DNA from: a bacterium
GTDB lineage: Bacteria > Bdellovibrionota > FAC87 > UBA2466
Length of the DNA: 10,091 nucleotides
NCBI GenBank assembly: GCA_022842225.1
Contig: JALHPX010000067.1
Location: 1-10,091 of the forward strand
Reading direction: 5' to 3'
Below the pieces are notes generated by a model. That model was not told the DNA's origin, did not search any database, and saw only the letters and a program-made list of their open reading frames with translations. Every line of letters starts with the position of its first letter. Position 1 is the stretch's first letter. Shown here piece after piece: positions 6,181-10,091 of the stretch. Both the position numbers and the translations under genes were made by a program.

Positions 6181-6243
6181 CTCGCTTTGAGCATCCTAGC
6201 AAAGGTGCCTGGGGTGGGGAACTGTGGTAGTGAGTGGTCTGTC

Positions 6244-6840
6244 ATGGGAATGAAGAAAAGTCTAATGCGGAGCGCTAGTTACGCCTTATTGGGCGTCTGC
6301 CTCCTCGCCACGTCTGGCTGCGCCTACAGTCTGCAGGGTAAAGTCCGCAAAATCTTCCATTCGGAGAAGGGTGTTTTCGTCCCTGTTTTTACCAATAATA
6401 CGGACGAAGTGGGCGCAGAAGTCATTTTCACCAACGCCGTCGTGCGAGAATTGGGCAGCCGCGGGCAGATCGTAGTGACCAATCGCCAGGAGGGCGCCTT
6501 GGAATTACGCGGGGTTGTGACCTCGATCAACTATGGTCCTAGCACTTTCGGCGATGCGGGCTTGCGCGGTTTAAAAACCTACCGCCGTTTACCGTCCGAA
6601 ATCGTGGTCGACTGCAATGTGAGTATTGCGTTGGTGGACCCTAAGTCTGGCAATACTTTGTGGAGCAGCGGCTTTTCCAGTTTCCGCCGCGTCCCTATGC
6701 CGCTCAATCGCACCTACGATTTTCAAGCCCCTAGTTCGATTGGTCTGATCACACAGGGTTTTATTCAAAGCCAGTACCCCCTCATAGCGCGTGATATTTC
6801 TCGCGATATCTACGATTCGATGTTGGCGGAGGAAGGGTGA
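6244..6840 (+). CDS. lptE: LPS-assembly lipoprotein LptE
   Basis: 198 residues. LptE is an outer-membrane lipoprotein that plugs the LptD beta-barrel and helps deliver lipopolysaccharide to the cell surface. Evidence: a lipoprotein signal peptide (KK at 4-5, hydrophobic core 'YALLGVCLLATSGC') with Cys26 as the predicted lipidated residue; 'CAYSLQGK' directly after it, matching the family's CGYxLxG start; 'VFVPVFTNNT' near 43-52; 'VVRELGSRGQIVVTNRQEGA' near 66-85; and 'RDISRDIYDSMLAEEG' at the end, all in LptE order. Its overlap with holA (GTGA at 6837-6840) repeats the lptE-holA order of E. coli. The ATG at 6244 is used; ATG at 6250 is possible since neither has a strong Shine-Dalgarno. The residue before the lipobox SG is Thr rather than Leu, a mild deviation. 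Confidence 0.85.
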   Translation: MGMKKSLMRSASYALLGVCLLATSGCAYSLQGKVRKIFHSEKGVFVPVFTNNTDEVGAEVIFTNAVVRELGSRGQIVVTNRQEGALELRGVVTSINYGPSTFGDAGLRGLKTYRRLPSEIVVDCNVSIALVDPKSGNTLWSSGFSSFRRVPMPLNRTYDFQAPSSIGLITQGFIQSQYPLIARDISRDIYDSMLAEEG

Positions 6841-7871
6841 GTACGGATCGCCGCTCCTCGTTTCATTTACCGCAGCTTGCGCAGGCGTTAGGCCGCGCTG
6901 AAACCCGCCCCGTGATCGTCTTGAGTGGGGAAGAGCCGTTTCAAATCGAAGAAGCGGTAAAGCTCATTCAAAATTATTTTCTCATCACTCCCGAGGACCG
7001 GGATTTTCATTATGAAGCACTCGATGGCGAAGGGCTGTCGCTCGAGCGATTGCGCGAAGCCGTGGAAATGTTGCCGGCTCTATTGGAGCCAACCAAGGGC
7101 GCGCGCCTAGTGCTTTGTCGCCGCTGGGACAAAGCCGATGCCAGTTGCGCGCAGTTTTTAGATTCCTACTTGGAATCTCCGTCGCCCAGCACCTGCTTGG
7201 TGCTGACTGTTTCTAAGATGGATCGGCGTAAAGCTTGGGCGAAGACAGTGGAGACTTCCGGCTGGGTGCTCGAGGCAAGCGAGCCATATGATCGCGACTT
7301 CGTAAAGTGGCAGCCCTATTTGGAGAAGAAATTCTCGAAGAAGATCTCTCCCGAAGCGTGGATGCTTTTAGTGGAGTTGGCTGGGAAGAAATTAGGTACG
7401 GTGGCCAGCGAGTTTCAGAAAGTTTGCACCTACGTCGGTGATGCGAAAGCGATTTCTACCGACGATATCTGGGCGGTGTGCGCGTCGGCGCAGGCTGGAG
7501 ATATTTTTAAGTTTGCCGAGGATGTTTTTGCGGGGCGCGGATACGAGGCGTTGGAGAAGTATCGGCAGCTTACGAGCTCGGGGGAGAGCGAGATTAAGTT
7601 GTTGGCGATTTTGCTGCGACATTTTCGCCAGATCCGGCTGTGTCACGAGGCTTGGCGGAGTGGAGTGACGGATTTGAAGGTGCTAGGTGCCAAGATCGGT
7701 ACGCCGGCCTTTTTTGTTCCGGCGATCTTATCGTCGGCGAAGCGCTATCGTGCGGAAATCCTGGATGCGGATCTGCAGCTGCTTGCCAATACCGATTATT
7801 CTCTCAAAAGAGGCGAGGGCAATCTTGCCGATCTTTTCGTCATGCCCCATCTCAGTATGATGCGTTCCTAG
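6837..7871 (+). CDS. holA: DNA polymerase III subunit delta (clamp loader)
   Basis: 344 residues, the same size as well-studied delta subunits. Delta is the wrench of the clamp loader: it opens the beta sliding clamp during DNA replication. Domain order fits the family: N-terminal AAA+-like domain with 'PVIVLSGEEPFQIEEAV' at about 25-41 (family: YLLxGEExFLIxEAV); 'LLEPTKGARLVLCRRWDK' near 82-99, the region that contacts the clamp; the 'ELAGKKLGTVASEFQKVCTY' helix near 180-199; and the C-terminal collar with 'ESEIKLLAILLRHFRQI' near 253-269, 'IGTPAFFVPAILSSAKRY' near 288-305, and 'LANTDYSLKRGEG' near 317-329. It starts with GTG in a 4-nt GTGA overlap with lptE, preceded by GGAGGA at 6828-6833, so translation is likely coupled. 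The stop at 7869-7871 is 9 bp before a giant palindrome. Confidence 0.93.
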   Translation: MSTDRRSSFHLPQLAQALGRAETRPVIVLSGEEPFQIEEAVKLIQNYFLITPEDRDFHYEALDGEGLSLERLREAVEMLPALLEPTKGARLVLCRRWDKADASCAQFLDSYLESPSPSTCLVLTVSKMDRRKAWAKTVETSGWVLEASEPYDRDFVKWQPYLEKKFSKKISPEAWMLLVELAGKKLGTVASEFQKVCTYVGDAKAISTDDIWAVCASAQAGDIFKFAEDVFAGRGYEALEKYRQLTSSGESEIKLLAILLRHFRQIRLCHEAWRSGVTDLKVLGAKIGTPAFFVPAILSSAKRYRAEILDADLQLLANTDYSLKRGEGNLADLFVMPHLSMMRS

Positions 7872-7880
7872 AGGGAGAGC

Positions 7881-8411
7881 GCTCTTTTTAGTTGGTTTGC
7901 CTTGAAAGCGCGCGCACGGGTGTCCTAGCTTTCTTTTCGCCGGAAGCGCGCGAGCTGTGCGCTCGTGCTACAGAGCCGTCTCAGCATCGGTAGGCGGCGG
8001 ATGTTGCCAGTCGTTGTTTAAATGGCGCGCGGTCCCAGCGGCGCCTAATCTTTTTTTTTCTAGATTCTACGGTGGATTCAGCGGCGAAGTGGATTGCTGT
8101 TCTAAATCCGCACCTTGCCTCCGGCTGCGGTTTGCTTGTGCAACTAAAGAAGCAATAGCACACCGGGGCCGAAGGCCAGGTGCGACGTTGAATATTCAAA
8201 AAAAGCGAGGGGGAGACCACAGTAGAATCAGAGAAAGATAAATTCCGCGCCGCAAGAATGAGGAGACATCCTTAAAACGACTGGCAACAATCGCCGCCTA
8301 CCGATGACGAGATTTCTCTATAGAACGAGCGTACAGCTCGCGCGCTTCCGGCGACAAGAAAGCTAGGACACCCGTGCGCGCGCTTTCAAGGAAAACCCAC
8401 AAAGGGAGAGC
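7881..8411. repeat. Giant imperfect palindrome (inverted repeat, about 530 bp) between holA and hpf
   Basis: This intergenic block has no credible gene; it is one long inverted repeat centred near 8146. Bases 7901-8010 and the complement of 8281-8390 match at 99 of 110 positions without gaps (hand count), the first 35 bp identical. Symmetry reaches outward to GCTCT (7881-7885) against AGAGC (8407-8411). It weakens but stays aligned in the middle ('GATTCTAC' shared at about 8083-8090 and 8223-8230). It sharpens again at 8109-8130 against 8163-8184 (18 of 22), ending in an apex hairpin TTGCTT (8132-8137) and AAGCAA (8150-8155). Each arm carries its own small hairpins, for example GAAAGC/GCTTTC (7904-7909, 7928-7933) and CGAGC/GCTCG (7951-7965). 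A perfect palindrome TTGAATATTCAA lies at 8188-8199. The block separates convergent holA and hpf. It could be a MITE-like element, an inverted duplication, a structured RNA or a bidirectional terminator; none is shown. Confidence 0.92.
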
Positions 8412-8441
8412 AGACTATTCAGCTATGCAGGACAAGAGAGA

Positions 8442-8822
8442 CTACTTACCGCGACTAGCTTTCCCAGCGTGCGGCAAATCTGCAGGAATATCGCCGCCAA
8501 GGACGTCGCCTTTGCGAATAACCTGATGCGCGGCCTGATGGCCCTTACGTTTTTCTCGTTCTTTTTTCAGCTGGGTTTCCAGCTTGTGGATGGTGTCGTC
8601 GATAGAAACGTATAAATCTTCTGTCGTCGCCCTAGCAGAAAATGACTGATGCTCTGCGCGGCAGGTGATTTCTGCAGTATGCTGCAACTTATCGGCGCTA
8701 AGCGTAATGTGAAACTCAAGAGCGTAATCGACGAGATTGTTCAATTTCTCCATCTTCTTAGTCACCAATTCCTTGATGGCTTCCGACGAGTCCATGTGCC
8801 TGAACGAAAAATGTAAGCCCAT
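8442..8822 (-). CDS. hpf: Ribosome hibernation promoting factor (HPF/YfiA family)
   Basis: 126 residues. The protein binds the 30S subunit in stationary phase or stress, blocks the A and P sites and favours inactive ribosomes. Seen: 'LHFSFRHMDSSEAIKELVTKK' as LHFSFRHMDSSEA-IKELVTKK at the start (family: GkxxelTxaixexvekK), 'MEKLNNLVDYALEFHITLSA' near 24-43, 'AEITCRAEHQSFSARATTED' near 50-69, 'LYVSIDDTIHKLETQLKKER' near 70-89. A basic tail follows. It is longer than classic HPF (about 95 residues) but lacks the C-terminal dimerisation domain of long HPF (about 180); the extra ~30 residues look unstructured. The start has AAGGAG (8829-8834) with a 6-nt spacer. The gene follows rpoN by 51 bp on the same strand, the widely conserved rpoN-hpf order. 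Confidence 0.93.
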   Translation of the reverse strand: MGLHFSFRHMDSSEAIKELVTKKMEKLNNLVDYALEFHITLSADKLQHTAEITCRAEHQSFSARATTEDLYVSIDDTIHKLETQLKKEREKRKGHQAAHQVIRKGDVLGGDIPADLPHAGKASRGK

Positions 8823-8828
8823 TGAGAT

Positions 8829-8834
8829 CTCCTT
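8829..8834 (-). promoter_or_regulatory. Ribosome binding site of hpf
   Basis: AAGGAG on the minus strand with a 6-nt spacer to the ATG at 8822, near-ideal; supports the hpf start. Confidence 0.75.
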
Positions 8835-8873
8835 CTCTAAAATTTCTAACGCCCTAATCGGGGCCCGTCCACT

Positions 8874-10091
8874 TTAAAAAACCTTCTTACGCTTGGACGA
8901 GGGCAGAATGCCCAACATTTCGCGATATTTGGCGACGGTCCGTCTAGCGATATTAATGTTGTCCTTGAGCAAAAGCTCGACGATCTTTTGATCGCTGAAA
9001 GGATGCGCTGGGTCTTCCGTCGACACAATTGCCTTCACTTTCTCCTTTACGCTCTCGCTAGCTACATCGCTGCCGTGCACACGGCTGATGCCGCTATTGA
9101 AGAAGAACTTCAATTCGAAGATTCCGCGCGGCGTGTGCACGTACTTGTTCGTCGTCACCCGGCTAATCGTCGATTCGTGCATGCCGATATCGTTCGCAAC
9201 ATCGCGCAATACCATGGGTTTTAAGAAGGCGATGCCTTTATCAAAAAACTCACGCTGCTGACGTACGATGCTCTCCGTCACTTTATAAATCGTGCGTTGG
9301 CGCTGGTGGATACTGCGGATGAGCCACACAGCGGAGCGCAATTTGGTCTGAATATATTCCTTGGTCTCGCCTTGGCTGACGTTCTTTTGGTCGAGCAAGG
9401 TTTTATAGAAACCCGAAATTTTTAACTTAGGCAGACCATCTTCATTCAACATGACGACGTATTCGCTGCCACGTTTTACGACGTAAATATCGGGGATGAT
9501 GTAATGCGCCGGAGTGCCGCCAAACGCGCGGCCTGGCTTCGGCTCGAGTTCCTCGATAATTTTTACGCGTTCAATGATTTGATCAATAGGCTGCTGCAAA
9601 GTCTTCGCAATGCCTTGGTAGTTTTTCTTCTCCAGATCAGGGAGATGTTCTTCCACCATTTTTTCGAGGCATTCGTCGTTGTATTGCAAATCGTAAATCT
9701 GAACGAGCAGGCACTCTTTTAAATTCCGAGCCGCGACACCTATAGGATCCATTTCCTGAACGCGGTAGAGAACCGCTTCCAATTCATGGATATCGAAATT
9801 TTCTTTCTCTGCGATTTCCTCGAGTGTTACTTGCAGATAGCCATCTTCGTTGACGTTCCCGATGATGACTTCGCCCATCGCCTTTTGGGTTTCCGTCAGA
9901 TTCGCTAACTTCAATTGCCACAACAGGTGATCGGTTAGATTCGCAGGTTGGGTCAGGGTGTTTTCGTAACTAGGTAGTTCTTCGTCGGTCGGACGATAAG
10001 AAGGCAAGCTAGGGGAGGACTTTGAATTCTCGATGTAGCTTTCCCAGTTAAAGTCTTCAGCGTTTTGAGGGTTCTCTTCGGCGCTCTTGGA
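8874..10091 (-). CDS. rpoN: RNA polymerase sigma-54 factor RpoN (N-terminus outside the window)
   Basis: About 405 C-terminal residues are visible; the frame is open through base 10091, so the gene begins beyond the window. Sigma-54 directs RNA polymerase to -24/-12 promoters and needs an enhancer-binding ATPase. Visible parts: the end of the acidic linker with 'NWESYIENS', the core-binding domain ('LTDHLLWQLKLANLTETQ', 'NEDGYLQVTLEEIAE', 'MDPIGVAARNLKECLLVQI', 'EPKPGRAFGG'), the DNA-binding region 'FLKPMVLRDVANDIGMHEST', then 'ISRVTTNKYVHTPRGIFELK', and the RpoN box ARRTVAKYRE at 8919-8948. All diagnostic elements of the visible part are intact. The internal TTG at 10007 is not the start, since typical RpoN sequence continues upstream. 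Region I, which contacts activators, is not in view. The following gene is hpf. Confidence 0.96.
   Translation of the reverse strand, partial: SKSAEENPQNAEDFNWESYIENSKSSPSLPSYRPTDEELPSYENTLTQPANLTDHLLWQLKLANLTETQKAMGEVIIGNVNEDGYLQVTLEEIAEKENFDIHELEAVLYRVQEMDPIGVAARNLKECLLVQIYDLQYNDECLEKMVEEHLPDLEKKNYQGIAKTLQQPIDQIIERVKIIEELEPKPGRAFGGTPAHYIIPDIYVVKRGSEYVVMLNEDGLPKLKISGFYKTLLDQKNVSQGETKEYIQTKLRSAVWLIRSIHQRQRTIYKVTESIVRQQREFFDKGIAFLKPMVLRDVANDIGMHESTISRVTTNKYVHTPRGIFELKFFFNSGISRVHGSDVASESVKEKVKAIVSTEDPAHPFSDQKIVELLLKDNINIARRTVAKYREMLGILPSSKRKKVF

Noticed and set aside
6168..6245. Longer N-termini for the thiolase (start 6245) and for lptE (start 6166)
   Set aside because: The thiolase has a strong AAAGGAG just before 6167. 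The lptE extension would place residues ahead of a well-formed lipoprotein signal peptide. Using both would make the divergent genes overlap.
7876..7889. AGAGCGCTCT followed by TTTTT as a rho-independent terminator of holA
   Set aside because: The palindrome has no room for a loop; a real hairpin would keep only about 3 pairs. The larger palindrome is the more plausible structure here.
7957..8241. 94-aa ORF on the + strand (and a 79-aa ORF opposite) inside the palindrome
   Set aside because: Both lie within the inverted repeat, have low-complexity Cys/Arg-rich translations, no ribosome binding site and no recognisable domain.
10005..10007. TTG at 10007 as the rpoN start
   Set aside because: The frame is open to the window edge, and the upstream residues (NWESYIENS) fit the acidic linker of sigma-54; the gene continues outside.

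Overview
The window looks like a chromosomal stretch of a Gram-negative bacterium of about average GC. LptE, a HolA-type delta subunit, a sigma-54/HPF pair, and a CheX/CheY/CheD set together suggest a Bdellovibrionota or other delta-proteobacteria-like lineage. That placement is an inference and is only moderately secure. The first ~210 bases do not fit: they encode, on the + strand, a piece of a DUF1549 (PSCyt2-type) protein typical of Planctomycetes, and they are visibly more GC-rich than what follows. The frame breaks abruptly near 205-225, where it runs into the 3' end of an oppositely oriented gene. This is best read as a chimeric or rearrangement junction.

Layout. (1) 1-221: broken DUF1549 fragment. 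(2) 15-1208 (-): secreted protein with TraB/TIKI-like motifs whose last ~70 codons are only the antisense of the foreign fragment. (3) 1238-1741 (-): cheD, and divergently 1921-2845 (+): cheX-cheY. This is an adaptation and signal-termination module for chemotaxis with a recognisable promoter for cheX-cheY. (4) 2862-2900: strong bidirectional terminator. (5) 2925-6167 (-): a tightly packed four-gene operon, thiolase > 98-aa unknown protein > GT4 glycosyltransferase > NUDIX hydrolase, in which every junction is a 4-nt start/stop overlap (TTGA, GTGA, ATGA). (6) 6244-7871 (+): lptE-holA, also joined by a GTGA overlap. (7) 7881-8411: a ~530-bp imperfect giant palindrome filling the space between two convergent transcription units. 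(8) 8442-10091 (-): rpoN (5' end outside the window) followed by hpf, the familiar rpoN-hpf order.

How the genes relate. CheD (receptor glutamine deamidase), CheX (CheY-P phosphatase) and CheY (response regulator) belong to one signalling pathway. LptE serves LPS export at the outer membrane, and HolA loads the DNA polymerase III clamp; their adjacency is ancient and conserved (as in E. coli). RpoN and HPF are also conserved neighbours. The thiolase operon mixes acyl-CoA chemistry, an unknown small basic protein, sugar transfer and nucleotide hydrolysis with no obvious shared pathway.

The most unusual feature is the giant palindrome between holA and hpf. Its outer arms (7901-8010 and 8281-8390) match at 99 of 110 positions by hand count, with the first 35 bp identical. 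Symmetry continues to an apex hairpin near 8146. It contains no credible gene and could be a MITE-like element, an inverted duplication, or a large structured RNA/terminator. No tRNA, rRNA, CRISPR array or transposase gene was seen.
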